DNA of 64,000 bases from Taudactylus pleione (taxonomy: Eukaryota > Chordata > Amphibia > Anura > Myobatrachidae), in contig JAUIMM010000636.1 in the NCBI GenBank assembly GCA_031769625.1, positions 3,688,501 to 3,752,500 of the forward strand, written 5' to 3'. Position numbers and translations under genes: made by a program. Position 1 is the first letter of the stretch; each line of letters begins with the position of its first letter. Positions 1 to 12,146 of this stretch are shown piece after piece. Below the pieces are notes generated by a model. The model saw only the letters and a list, made by a program, of their open reading frames with translations, did not search any database and was not told the origin of the DNA.

Positions 1-179
1 GAAGAATACTTTGTGGTAGTTTTTTTCTGTGGTATTATACTCTACACTATATTTGTGTCTCTCTTCTATGCTATCCCTGATTGTCACACGGAGAAGGTGA
101 AAAAAATGCCCATGTAGATTTTGACATCTAATTTTCACCAACTAGATGAGCAAAAACATCACTTTTATCAAATGTAACA

Positions 180-545
180 AGACCAATGGGGGATTTCCAT
201 TAGCCGCCGTAAATTCCCATGGGCTAATTGATTCCCCGGGGCTATTCAATTAGCCCCAAAGTGCAGCACTTATCAGGGATTCTTTTTCACCACAGAAAAT
301 CCCCGATAACTAGGTGATTAATGGGTGCCGCTACCCTGTTAATGCACAAATCCGTGAACTTTCACGGGTCTGTTTGTTAACGTCCATTAACCCATGAAAA
401 CACCCATTAACAAGTCAATTTAACATGCGTTAACAAGGTATCAGGTGAAAAAAGGGAGCCTAATTAAATTAAAGCCTAATTAAGGCCCCTGGCTACCTCC
501 CTTTTTCACCCGTGAAAACTTTTTATGGCTAAGTGAATCCCCCCC
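180..545. mobile_element. candidate foldback MITE, family unknown
   Basis: The left side carries a block reading GGCTATTCAATTAGCCCC and the right side ends near 'GGCTAAGTGAATCCCCC'. Inside, a left 'ATTCTTTTTCACC' block faces a right 'CCTTTTTCACCCG' block. It resembles the termini of the element at 47488-48263 (ATTCAATTAGC). No clean target duplication was found, so the ends are approximate. Confidence 0.3.
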
Positions 546-1819
546 CCCAATACAGCCTATATACCATTGTATTTTTCCAGGCCACTGCATCAAATGATTT
601 CTGTATTTTGTTTTACCTTGTATAAGACAATAGGTGGACTTTCTCCTCATTTGCTATTGTAACCAGGGTTTTTTGAACTGTTATTAGAGAATGGTTTTAT
701 GTGCTACATTTGGTGCTAGTCATATCACTACTATTATTAACCATAAAGATTTGCAGTTTCATAAAGATGAAGCACATTTAATATGGACATGCACCACGAA
801 CTGGAGCCCTTGGTGCAAGGAGTGCACATCACATCACTGTAATCCAGCCATTGTGTACCAATGGGAGTGCAGCACAGTTATAGCACCATTGGTCTGTTAC
901 CGGCCTTACCCAGTGTATGAAATCACCAATATACAATGAACTTACTGCTGAGAGGAACTAGTCTGTTGCTCACACTGTGATGCTTCAGATTTATGCAAAA
1001 TATAATTCCCTCACCTCACCTTTCTAATGTTCTGACCTGTTACACATGGTTGAGGAAAACAGCATGGTTGACCTAGATAATTATGTAAAATTATTTGTGC
1101 TTGTTACTGTATCTGGTTTATGACTAAACCAAGCACAGCACCTTGTGGCACCAAATAAATCAAACATAATAAGGAGTGAATTTGAATTGAATGCAAATAG
1201 CAGACAGTCTCACTCCCTCAACATAAATCCAGTTGCCCACCATAAACAGCTCTGAGTGCAACATAACATGATCTTCCCTGTCATAAACAGCCCCATACAT
1301 GCCACATATACTGTAGCTTTGTGTGTAGCATGATTGCATCATCTATATCCACAATATACAGCCCTTATAAGTCCACTGCTCAGATTATCTTGTGCCTTTC
1401 TTTTCAGTATTGGACACACCTACGTTCAGTGTCCAAAATATGAAAACTCAGTTTATGAGCCTCATGTTCAGCATAGTGCTAGCCCACCATGTACAGGTGG
1501 TCCTTCTAGATATATTTCCGTGATGTTTCCAAATACCATTAAAATGTAACGGAATCACTGGATAATGGCAAAATCTCTTCCTGTCCATTTTATTTTAGTG
1601 GTATGTGTGTGGAGGTCACACTACTGCCACAATACAGTAGCTATGACTTGATAAAGCCTCAAGCCTTGATAAAGTTCAGCTGAAAGACATATGATCAATC
1701 AGTACGACTTTATATCTGATTGGAATTTGCGCTGCACCAATTCCGTAGATTGCATAAGTGAAAATATACTTCATAGAAAATGCGTTAAAACACATCAACA
1801 AAATGTATCTAAAGTGTGT
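546..1819. other. unassigned AT-rich sequence
   Basis: Only short open frames (under 85 codons) without recognisable motifs occur here. I see no repeat structure, splice-like pattern or RNA gene that I could support. Confidence 0.5.
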
Positions 1820-1827
1820 GTTCATTT

Positions 1828-2083
1828 TAGGGATGTGCAGGCTCGGATAGGTTCGAGTTTGCACGTGGAGTTCGGATTTTTCCCTCCAAAAAAACGGAAC
1901 TCAGAACGAGGCAAAACGTCATCTTGCATGGACGAACATCATCATTCCTGGACAAAAGACCAGGAATGATGATGTTCGTCCATGTAAGATGACGTTTTGC
2001 CTCGTTCTGAGTTCCGTTTTTTTGGAGGGAAAAATCCGAACTCCACGTGCAAACTCGAACCTATCCGAGCCTGCACATCCCTA
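1828..2083. mobile_element. hAT-type foldback MITE (256 bp, near-perfect palindrome)
   Basis: Two 124-bp arms (1828-1951 and 1960-2083) are inverted copies with one mismatch around an 8-nt loop. The terminus is TAGGGATGTGC. The element is flanked by a perfect 8-bp target duplication GTTCATTT (1820-1827 and 2084-2091), the hallmark of hAT transposition. It has no coding capacity, so it must have been moved by a transposase made elsewhere. The near-identity of the arms suggests a young insertion or arm homogenisation. Confidence 0.93.
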
Positions 2084-2435
2084 GTTCATTTACATACAGC
2101 CTTACCCATTTTCCCAGCAGATATACTTGGACAAGCTTGAGTCTTATGCACATCATACCTCCATCTGTTATTCAGCCCTATCTCTTCAGCCTTCCACTCT
2201 CTACAATCATTAACCATTTGCCATCTTCCTTCTTTCCACTGTCCCCCCAATGATTTACCTTAATTACACAATGTGAAGAGTTGTAGTTTCTCTACTCTCC
2301 CTCCTTGACAGGATGTGGGGGCTCCCAGTAATTGATAGGTTGGAAGCATACCGCCAGGTGATGAGGTCACCACGTAACTGGAAGAAACAACATCTGGCAA
2401 CATGGCGTTAAACCCATGTCATGGATGCGGGGTAG

Positions 2436-2516
2436 GCCCATGGGCCACATAACTGGTATGGGACCCCCCATACCAGCTTTGTGGCCCACCTTTTATCCAT
2501 TATAAATACGCCACTA
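2436..2516. mobile_element. possible hAT-type terminal fragment with short hairpin
   Basis: An inverted repeat centred near 2464 pairs 'GGGCCACATAACTGGTATGG' with its complement ending near 2488. The following 'CCATTATAAATACGCCACTA' resembles the complement of the hAT end CAGGGGCGTATCTATAATGG seen at 49036. The partner end and target duplication were not found. Confidence 0.35.
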
Positions 2517-4031
2517 GTCTGGCCTCCATCATTAATTTTCTGCTTTGTATGAAGCATATTAATGGTACATTGTGTAGGTTTTAAACTACTATGATCTTAG
2601 TGGTTGCCATGTGCATATGACAGTGTTTCATGTATGGGAAATGCATTTAACTATTTCAATTCTTTGTACCCTATGGTGCTAAATAATTAAATGGTTTATG
2701 AGATATATTCCCTATATACAAATCAAGTCTAAAAATATCCAACGAGCTGTGGAAGATGAACAACTGTCTTCCATAATGACTATATTATACAGTTTCAAAA
2801 GTGTTTTATTTTTTCCTGTTGACGATATTGGATATTGTTTCAAACTGCGCTGTGCTTGGTCTAGAAAACATGAATGTGTCTCGCAGTCTAAGCCAGTTTC
2901 ATCGTATAACTGTGGTATTTTAATGAAGTCAGAAAGACAGAGTGATCGGCTTGGTAATAAAGCTTAAGCTTACTGCCAGGCCCATGCTGCTGTTGCATAT
3001 TATGGAACAGCATGGAGCGTGGCACAGATGTTGTGGCAGCCATATTTTACACCCTCCAAAAGGTCATGTCACTTGGTATAACATTCAGAATCAATATAAA
3101 GTGAACACTGCAAATTTCTGCAGTCAGATTTTATTTTGCTTTTATGTATTTTAATATTATTTATTCAGTTGTCATATAAGTGCCATGCTGTGTAGCTACA
3201 TCCATATAGACACAGATGACTGATTGACATGCTACCTGTATGTGGCAACAAGCAGCACTTTGAATACTGAATCGCTTTTGATTGACAGGAGACCAGCATT
3301 CCCCAGTCACTAAAATGTAGCTACAGCAGTTGGCAAACTGCAGCATTGTAAAAGAACACGTCACCTCCTCCTGAATTTAATAATGGAAATGTTACCCCAT
3401 GCTACCATGCCCCCACCCTTTATTCCTGTAAGCATCAAATTGGGGAAGGACCCTTACCAAGGTTCTCTTATATGTTTCTCTCCACACCCCATCATCTGTG
3501 AGTAGGTATGGCCTCATTTCTTAAAAGGTAAATGTTTCAATAAGTATCTAGAATTTGAAAGTTCAACAGCCTGCCCAGGTAATTTTTACAGTGCATTTTA
3601 TATACTGTATTGCTGTCAGGAGGATGCTATGGTACTATACAGAAGTGGAGGATTTGCTAATCATTACATCTAAGTCATTAACATTTTACCAACATCTTAA
3701 AACCATTTAATAATATGTTTGTATTACAGCTGGAAAGTGTTTGTATACCTTCTGATTGCAAACTGTACCCTCCTAAAACTTTTACAAAGTACATTAATGT
3801 ATTTTACTGGCTTCATCCTGTGCTAGTCAGTCATGTATTTATTTCATCAGATGATGGATATTTGTGTTGTCTTGGTTTATGTTACCATTATGCTGTGCTT
3901 GCTGCAACTGGAACAGCTGTATCCAGATACACTGTAGCTGCTTTGTGCCAATTCCCTGGAAAACATAAATAACTGTGTCTGATGATAGCAAGCCTTATTG
4001 GAAATCAGTTGTCAGGAAAAATCAGTAGTGT
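2517..4031. other. unassigned sequence
   Basis: Short frames only. No element ends, tandem repeats or recognisable protein similarity were seen. Confidence 0.5.
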
Positions 4032-4778
4032 GGGATGTTTTACTACTGAGATGATGGGGATGTGTTACTACAGAGCTAATAGGGAGATGTTTTGCTACAG
4101 AAGTGATGGAGGATGTGTTACTACAGAGGTGTTGGGGGACGTGTTACTACAGAGGTGATGGAGGATTTGTTACTACACTGGTGTTGGAGGATGTGTTACT
4201 ACAGATGTGATAAGAGTATATGTTACTAGAGAGGTGATGAGTGATGTGTTACTACATGTGTGATAGGGGATGTGTTACTACAGAGGTGGTGGGGGGATGT
4301 GTTACTACATAGGTGATGAGGGATGTGTTACTACAGACGTGATAGGGGATGTGTTACTACAGAGGTGGTGGGGGGATGTGTTACTACAGAGGTGGTGGGG
4401 GGATGTGTTACTACATAGGTGATGAGGGATGTGTAACTACAGATGTGATAGGGGATGTGTTACTACAGAGGTGGTGGGGGGATGTGTTACTACATAGGTG
4501 ATGGAGGATGTTTTACTACAGAGGTGATAAGAGTATATGTTACTAGAGAGGTCATGAGTGATGTGTTACTAAAGACGTGATAGGGGATGTGTTACTACAG
4601 AGGTGGTGGGGGGATGTGTTACTACATAGGTGATGAGGGATGTGTTGCTACAGAGTTGATGAGGATGAGGGGAGGTGTTACTACAGAGGTGAGGGGGGAT
4701 GTGTAACTACAGACGTGATAGGGAATGTGTTATTACTGAGGTGAGGGGGAAATATGTTACTGCATTGGAGTTGGTGGA
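4032..4778. repeat. minisatellite, ~27-bp unit
   Basis: About 27 degenerate copies of a unit like GATGTGTTACTACAGAGGTG followed by a G-rich spacer (ATGGGG, GTGGGGGG or ATAGGG). Larger periodicity is visible because blocks with 'TACATAGGTGATGAGG' recur at intervals of about three units. No flanking transposon ends could be proven. Confidence 0.9.
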
Positions 4779-5073
4779 AAGTGTAATGGCTGGATGGTTG
4801 CAAGGCTGCGGTAGCTGAAACTTACTGCAGCCTGGCTAGTTCCTGGCAACTTCAAGACCAGGTAATCTACGTCCACCGATGCAGACCCTGGCCTCGTCCC
4901 TCCTGGAAAATGGGAGGCCAGCTATGTCCCCGCTTTGCCGCCGCTTTGTCTGCGAGTGATATCACAGGACCTGTTCTGCACATGCGCAGAACTAGTTCTG
5001 CGCATGTGTAGACCCTAAACCATCAAAGGTGTACACTAGCCATTGGGTTAGCGTACATCTCTGAATTAGGCCC
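4779..5073. mobile_element. terminal fragment of an interspersed element (end TCTGAATTAGGCCC)
   Basis: The segment closes with ATCTCTGAATTAGGCCC, matching the ends at 18297-18310 and the family C ends (TCTGAATGAGGCCC). It contains a short hairpin at about 4973-5010 built on GTTCTGCACATGCGCAGAAC. The opposite end was not found, so the copy is probably truncated or interrupted by the adjacent minisatellite. Confidence 0.5.
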
Positions 5074-8000
5074 TAAATCACCTAACAAATAGGGTACATT
5101 TTAGTCTGCAGCAAATGAACCTAGCAGTATGTTTTTGGAATGTGTGAGGTTGGAGTAACCAGTTATAACCCAAGCAAACATGGGATAGTCACACTTTCGC
5201 TAGTGGCACACTTATTTCCTTTGGTCATGTTTTGAAATTGGCATGACTAAAATTAGGTTTCTATGTTTAAGTAAGATAAAGTTTATTGCATCCCTTCAAA
5301 TGAGTCTTATCTACCGTCTTATCGTCCACTTTAGACGGTACAGGACACAGAATATGTTGGTTAGACTTTTCATACTAAAAAGGAAAAAGGTCCAAAAGCA
5401 CAAATTGTTGCTTATGTATGGGCGGTGAGGATTTTTGAAATGTAATGTGTGTATTTTTAAAACATGTCCAGTTTACACATGTATATGCTACACTGGATTA
5501 TATAGTTCTGAAGCTGTGAAGGTATTAACTTGATATTAAAGTAAACTGTTGCTAATTACGGTTTCGATAGCAGTATTATGCAGAGAATAAATCCATAAGT
5601 CCTTAATAGAATAAAAACATCATAATAAAATATAGTAAAATATGCAATATATAGTACTAATTAAAAATATTTTCTCAGTTAGATGTAGTATCCTGAATAA
5701 ATCTATTGGTATGATGCTACTGTATACATAAGACATCATTTCATAATCAAATTACACGTAAGAAATGACAGCAAACTGTAATACTCCTTTCTGAAGCTTT
5801 GGGCTCTTATTTATTTCCTGAGTTTTGAGATACAAAATAATGCAATTTAACTCATCCTCTTGATACATGGACCAGAATGACTCTAAATTGTATTTTTGGC
5901 TCAGCATCTAAAATGTCGTTCCCAGATACAGCAGCCTGAACAGACCCATCTGGGAGTAACACATGGGGCCGGACTGTGAGTCGTCACATGGATGTCCTTG
6001 GAGTATTGAAATATCTATTGTCATTTTTGAAGGCAATGTGACACCGCCTCATGATCCACAAGGGGGACCAATTACAATACAGTCAATAAGCAAAGTCATT
6101 TTCTTGACAGAAATAAATAAGCTGAGCCCAGATAGCCTTGAAATGACCTGTAGTACATTAGTATGTAGAGGACCACTTAATCGATCTTTGTGTATGTAGA
6201 TTAATATATGCATGTAGATAGTTACAGAACCTGGAAGAGAGAGATACATTTATGATTCATTATTTAACATAAGATAATAGTGCTCTCGGTTCATATAAAT
6301 GAAATTAGTGGTGGTTAGCATGTCCAGTTTTCTCTCTCTTGTGCATATTCCTACCACAGTAACTTGGCCGTACATTTTGTAGTGTGCAATCCAGTGGAAA
6401 TGTAACATTTGGAGACTGACTCTCATATGAAAAAAGATACATTAATTTGCAAAACCGTTTAATAAACTATAATTTCTTAGTAAACTCCTGGAAAAGCACA
6501 AGCTACAGTGATAACTAATGCACACAAGAGACAAATTACTGCCTTAAAAGTTTATAACCCTGCCCCATCTATGCCTCTGCTACCTCCTCATATGTGTCTC
6601 TACCACCATCCCCCCCATGACTGATGGCTGTCATCAGAAGTGGCACAGACCAACTGAAGCAACAGAAGTAAATCATTTTACATTTATATGTCATGTGTGT
6701 GTATATTTAGAAGTCTCTGCACCACTATTATTATAAAATTTGACCCTGATATAAATTAGTTTGATACACATTTGCGTAATGACCTAATTGCGGCTGTGGC
6801 ATGTGAACGTCACACCTAAAGTGTATGTGTGCTGTGCATCCAAGCTCCCACTGAATGCGCCATATACATTAGGTGTGATGTGTACACACGTGCTGCAGCA
6901 AAGGGAATGAAGAGGACCAGTAAAGAGGGTAAGTATAACGGAATGGGAGGGGGCGGGGACCACAGGGAGCACCCCACCCCAATCTGCACCCACATTGAGG
7001 TGCACATGTTACACCTACCCATTTACTTCTTATCGTCAGTAGGACCAGGTACCTGCTTTACACTGCAGCACCTTCACACTCCCCTACCCACACCCCCCAC
7101 CGTTATAGACTCATCCCCCCATTGTCACCACACCTAGAAGCACAGCCCATCCCCATTATTACCCATATATACTACATGAATCACAACTTTTTACTTCCCT
7201 CTCTCTTTCATTCCTCTCTCTTATTTGAGAAACTACCTCCCACTCTGAACTTCTCTAATTATCTCTACCAAAACTTACCTCACTCCTACCCTTAAAAGAC
7301 ATCACAGTAGCTCCTAAGCCCCAAGGGGGCATAATATATTCCCGCCATTAGCATACCAGACAGTCCATGCCTCTGTCTACAAGAATAAAGCCTGAGAAAC
7401 TGCCTCAGAACAGAGACGATGCTGATGTGAGTGCAGAACTACATGAGGTAAAGGATCTAAAGATTGCCCAAACATGGCTGAGCCAATACCAAAATAAATC
7501 CATTCATTCTTAGTTTCTGCTGATGTAAACAGCAAAATACCAGTTAATTCATTAGCTGAACATAAATCTATACCTTGCACATAGTATTTATTGCAATTTT
7601 GCTTTAAGTGATTTGCTTTTAGTTTAACTGTGCTGGTTTATTAGGAGATTTTAGCCAAAAACTAAATTAGCCAAACATCTGCCTCTCTGTTGATAGAAAT
7701 TGGCCCTAGCCCTCATTGTGGTGTTTATCCAGCCGAGGGTCATGCATTGCTTACAGTTCTCTCTGCTAAGGTGAAATACTTTGTACTTCTGGATGCTTTT
7801 AATGTTTTTTTTTACCTTCTGTAACATTTGCATGTCACTGCATTCTGCTTAGCATTAATGATGGACTCTGTCCTTGGAAACTAATCGTATGAAAACAAAA
7901 AGTACAAGGGAGCATTCAAACAGAAATGAAAGCAATTAAAGAGACAAAAATTCCCCACAGCAGCCTTTTGGGTAGCTATTTGATCTTCTCACCGAGGAAT

Positions 8001-8835
8001 ATAAGCTTTTAATTTCCCCTACCTTTGCTTAAATGAACAGCTAAATTGTGTTAATTTAAATTCCCCACAGAAGTATTTGTTGTTCTGAAAAAATATATAT
8101 ATTATATATACTATAAAAATTATAAGTATATTTTCTTTTATTTAAAAGAAAGACTGATATATATTATTTTTGTGGCTATAGATTTGTAACACTGATCGTT
8201 AAAAAGAAAAGATTCAAAGACTACAAAACTCATGAGCGAATTATGATATATCAACTGACATATTATTGACTTTAGAATGGTTAAATCCTTATTTAGTTGG
8301 TTTATTTGTAATGACAATGCGATTGGCTCCAGGTCACAAGTAGCTGATGTGGGATTTATTCCAATTTCTTTTACATACTCTTATCCAGAGACTGTCTTAA
8401 AACAATTTGCTATCATTAAACGGTCCTTATCGAGCTCGTGATTTCTAGCTATATTTATAATTTGGGAATAATTATTCTGTTACAAACATTTGTTTTTGTA
8501 GCGTATCTTGTCAGCTCTCCCTTGTATTCACCTAATCTTTTCAACGTTATGCCAATTCTATGCTCTGAATTCATGCCACTTGGGTGGGCCGAGCTGGGGA
8601 CTACATATCTAGTTAATGATCATCAGGTTGAGGTGACTGGAGAAATGCAACAATGGTAATTGTTGGTGGTTTCTGTCTATGACTTGGTGAGGACAATGGA
8701 ATCACTGTCAAATATATGGGGCTTGAGAAACAAAACAGACATGAAGAAGGTACTCCATATTGGTGTTAATGTTTTCCATAGACTGGCTGATCTTGACACT
8801 CAGCCCAAACTGTACATGTCTGAACAGCTTGGAGC
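5074..8835. other. unassigned sequence
   Basis: AT-rich sequence with scattered short frames, a short TA run near 8091-8110 and a pyrimidine-rich patch near 7150-7260. Nothing recognisable as a gene or a complete element. Confidence 0.5.
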
Positions 8836-8838
8836 TCA

Positions 8839-9939
8839 GGAGCTCATTCAGACCCTCTCGCTAGGATGCGAACGCTCGTAGCTGACCGATAGTTGCATTC
8901 TGCGCATGCATATGCATCGCAATGCGCATGCGCAAACACTGCGAAAGATCAGACTGCGTTCAGTCGTTGCGCATAGACAGCCCAGCAGAATGAGTGACAA
9001 GAGAAGCCATTTGTGGGTGGTGACAGGGGCAGTCCACTAGAAACGGGGGAGTGGAGGTGCGAATGCAGGCGTGCCAGAGTGTTGCATCACCGTTTCAGAG
9101 GTGTGCATAATTAAAAGGCAGCTTCATGGTACATGTCTCTTGGTGGGATTTCACACTGAAGTGATCGCATTGCTTGCGGCAGGGTATAGTCAACCTCAAG
9201 CACTGCGATCGCATCCGATGGGTTAGTGAAGATGGTGGAGAGTAGGCAGCCAGTCTGGTTGCCTACTCTCCACCATCTTCACTCACCCAAGGAATGCCAT
9301 CCATATGGTATACAGCGTGCTTTTCCGGCCATACCAGCAAACTGCCATACCTATGCCCAGGGGACCAGGATCTATGCAAATGCTTTCCAACATTGCTAAT
9401 TAGGACCCCAATTCACTATTGGACACTGGACTTTGGTAATTATTTTGGTCTGGACTAACACTTACAGCATATAACTCTATCATTTTTGGATTACAAATAT
9501 GCCTCCAAGCATTCATGGATTAGATATATATGATTTATTTTATATGTTTCGATTTGTATGTATGGAATATATTCTATGTTATCAGAATAGATATTAAATA
9601 TTTATTAATTTTTATCTTCTATCTATTGAGCGCTGTAATCTTGTTGTTGTATGGTTTTCTCTATTTGAGGACTGACCATCCTTCTATTTACAGCTGCTTT
9701 TAATTACTGTACGGATTATTATACTCCTAAGTAGTGCTCTATCAGTATTATTACTGTGTTTTATTCGGCGTCTTATGAATGGCTGGTGGGCGTCTGCATA
9801 CACAAAGTGATCGCACACCAAGACATAGTGGGCGTGCTAATGCCTTGCCGTGCAATCGCCTGCCTTGCTGGGCATGCGCTGGATTTGCATATGCTGGGAG
9901 CGAGCGAACGCATCTAGCGAGCTGATCTGAATGAGCTCC
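8839..9939. mobile_element. inverted-terminus element (PIF/Harbinger-like ends), 1.1 kb
   Basis: The left end GGAGCTCATTCAGA is mirrored at the right end TCTGAATGAGCTCC, and similarity continues ~35 bp inward (TCGCTAG, ATGCG, CGCTCG). Both sides carry a 3-bp duplication TCA (8836-8838, 9940-9942). Inside is a perfect 24-bp hairpin (9225-9248 with 9260-9283). The AT-rich middle (about 9400-9770) looks unlike the GC-rich ends and could be a separate insertion. No coding capacity. Confidence 0.75.
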
Positions 9940-9942
9940 TCA

Positions 9943-10417
9943 GATCAGTCATCCTAATTACATCTATCTAGGCCCCATGTGGGCCTGTTTATGTGTTTGG
10001 GCACAGACCTATAATGGTCATCTTCTGACTGTAATTATATGAAAATGTTCACAACCTATATGTGCCAATGTCAGCTGTCTTTTTGTAACATTTGAACATC
10101 AATACAGATGAGAAGATGACGGACAGGCCTAGGCTTGTAAATAGACCACATAAATCCATATCTAAAACAACAGAGTTATAGGGGCTGTGACCACAACAAT
10201 GTAATAGGAACTGTGATATACTCAGTGCTATTTTTCTAAAAAATAAAAAAAAATAGGTTCAGAAACGCCTGGTGTGGGTCGAGTGGGACATAGGTGGGCG
10301 CTGCTACAGAGGGGGTGGTGTATTAATTTGTGCATGAACAAATTTTTATTTTATTTTTTTGCAAAGTTTGGGCTGTGGGGGTAGGTGTTTTACAATTTGT
10401 CAATCTATCATAATATA
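9943..10417. other. unassigned, with a possible hAT left end near 10229
   Basis: A stretch beginning CAGTGCTATTTTTCTAAAA at about 10229 resembles a hAT terminus, but no partner end or 8-bp duplication was found. The rest is unassigned. Confidence 0.3.
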
Positions 10418-11204
10418 TCGTATATACTCGAATATAAGCTGAAAAATGTGCTGAAAAAGCACCCACTCGGGTTATACTCGAGTGATGCCGGTTCTCCCGC
10501 ATGGTACGCAGCTGAGTAGCGTACCATGCGGGCCGTGGTGCAGACTGTGTCTCTGTGACACAGCTGCACCGCGTGTGTAGCGCTGACCGGACGGAGTTCG
10601 GTCAGCACTACACACTGCCAAACACACAGCCGCCAGAGCCGGCAGCTGTGTGTTTGTTGTAATCAGCAGCCGATGAGAGTCTGTCAGACTCTCATCGGCT
10701 GCTGCTGCTGCTCCCACTGCGGGAGCCATCTTCCGGCTCCCGCAGTGGGTAATGGGAGATACGTCTTGACGACGTCTCTCCCATAATGCAAAGCGACCGG
10801 AGGAGCTGATAGCAGCGTCGGGACCAGGAGCGGGGTTTCAGGTAAGTGTTTATTTTTATTTTTATTAGGACTACAGGGGGCACTACCAGGGGGGATTATT
10901 TCTGGGGGCACTACCAGGGGGGATTACTTCTGGGGGCACTACCAGGGGGGATTACTTCTGGGGGCACTACCAGACGGGGATTGCTACTGGGGGCACTACC
11001 AGGGGGAATTCATTCTGGGGGCACTACCCGGGGGGGATTACTACTGGGGGCACTACCAGGGGTAATTAATTCTGGGGGCATTACCAGCTGCTGCATTTCC
11101 CACCCTAGGCTTATAATTCGAGTCAATAAGTTTTCCCAGTTTTTGGGGGTAAAATTAGGTACCTCGGCTTATATTCGGGTCGACTTATACTCGAGTATAT
11201 ACGG
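10418..11204. mobile_element. non-autonomous DNA transposon with ATATACTCGA termini and hairpin string
   Basis: Left end CGTATATACTCGAATATAAG is mirrored by the right end CTTATACTCGAGTATATACG, with TATA on both flanks. The interior is a run of adjacent hairpins: 10496-10509 with 10519-10532, a perfect 19-bp palindrome at 10665-10703, and 10713-10727 with 10734-10748. It ends in a G-rich minisatellite. The termini resemble a DNA repeat I recall as widespread in vertebrates; I cannot name the family. No coding capacity. Confidence 0.8.
10868..11085. repeat. minisatellite, ~25-bp unit, inside the 10418-11204 element
   Basis: About nine copies of TGGGGGCACTACCAGGGGG plus ATTACTTC-type spacers. 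The same unit in reverse complement makes up the array at 40270-41125. Confidence 0.9.
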
Positions 11205-11491
11205 TATATAAAATATACAAATATAGAAATATTGTATAGGAGAGAAAACTGCACACCCACATCAACAGAAAACCAGAATCCATACCAAATATATAGCCAC
11301 ATTGATTCTACATATATAAAAAAAGCAGGAACCATATTAGTATTGAAAAAGCCAGATCCACATAAAATACATTGAAAAAGCCAGATCAACATAAAGAAAC
11401 ACATTGAAAAGGCTGGCTGCTCAGGGTCCTCACAGGAGTCTGTCTGGCGACTGAGCAACCAGCCAGATGTCTGAAAGATGACTGCTGCACT

Positions 11492-11882
11492 CAGCAGCGG
11501 CTCCTGCCCTCTTACCTGAGGGGGGCTGCCGCTGCTTCTGGTCCTGGCGCCTGCACAATAAGTGTCAGGCACTGGGACTAACGCATGTGCATGAGCGATG
11601 GTAGCGCTGCGCATGCTCATAACACTAGACCAGCTTTTCGGGGCCGTGAACGACTGTAGGGCTGCCCGAAAATCAGAGCAGCCGCTGTCTGCTTATTGCA
11701 GCCCAGACTAGCAGTCCCAGGGGGAGGAGACTCCTCCCCCTGGGGCTGCCTGTGCATGACTGGCAGGAGGTGCTTCCAATAGGAAGCCACCTTCAGGCAC
11801 AGTGTAGCGCACTGGCTCACTGAAGTGGAGGATTTACTCGGGGGGCTGCAGCCTCGCAGCCCCTAGGTAAAATCTGCCACTG
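11492..11882. mobile_element. hAT-type MITE (391 bp) with perfect 8-bp target duplication
   Basis: Ends are CAGCAGCGGCTCC (left) and, reading inward from the right, CAGTGGCAGATTTTACC. GCTGCACT occurs directly on both sides (11484-11491 and 11883-11890). Subterminal blocks (TTACCTGAGGGG / TTACCTAGGGG) match as inverted repeats. A strong internal hairpin surrounds 11703-11740 (CCCAGGGGGAGGAG with CTCCTCCCCCTGGG). No coding capacity. Confidence 0.9.
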
Positions 11883-12146
11883 GCTGCACTGCAGTCAGGG
11901 TCAAAGTGCTCTGCAGGTGGTGGCCAAACTAAATATCAAATAAAAAATAAAACTTTTAAGCCAGTCCCGGATGACATCATATTTTACATAAACTTCCACA
12001 AAGGTGTTGTGGAGCGTTCTAGCTGAAATATAGTCCCGGTTATACTAGTCGGAATACATTTCTATATTTGTGTTGCTTTGTCTGATGCTGAAGAAAACTT
12101 TAAGTTATCTCAATTCCACACTAAGGGGATCATTCATCATCACTTA

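Noticed and set aside
10229..10300. Possible hAT element starting CAGTGCTATTTTTC
   Set aside because: Neither a matching right end nor a second copy of the preceding GATATACT was found nearby, so it is mentioned only as a possible fragment.
11123..11620. 165-codon minus-strand frame
   Set aside because: It crosses the boundary between two mobile elements and contains no recognisable motif.
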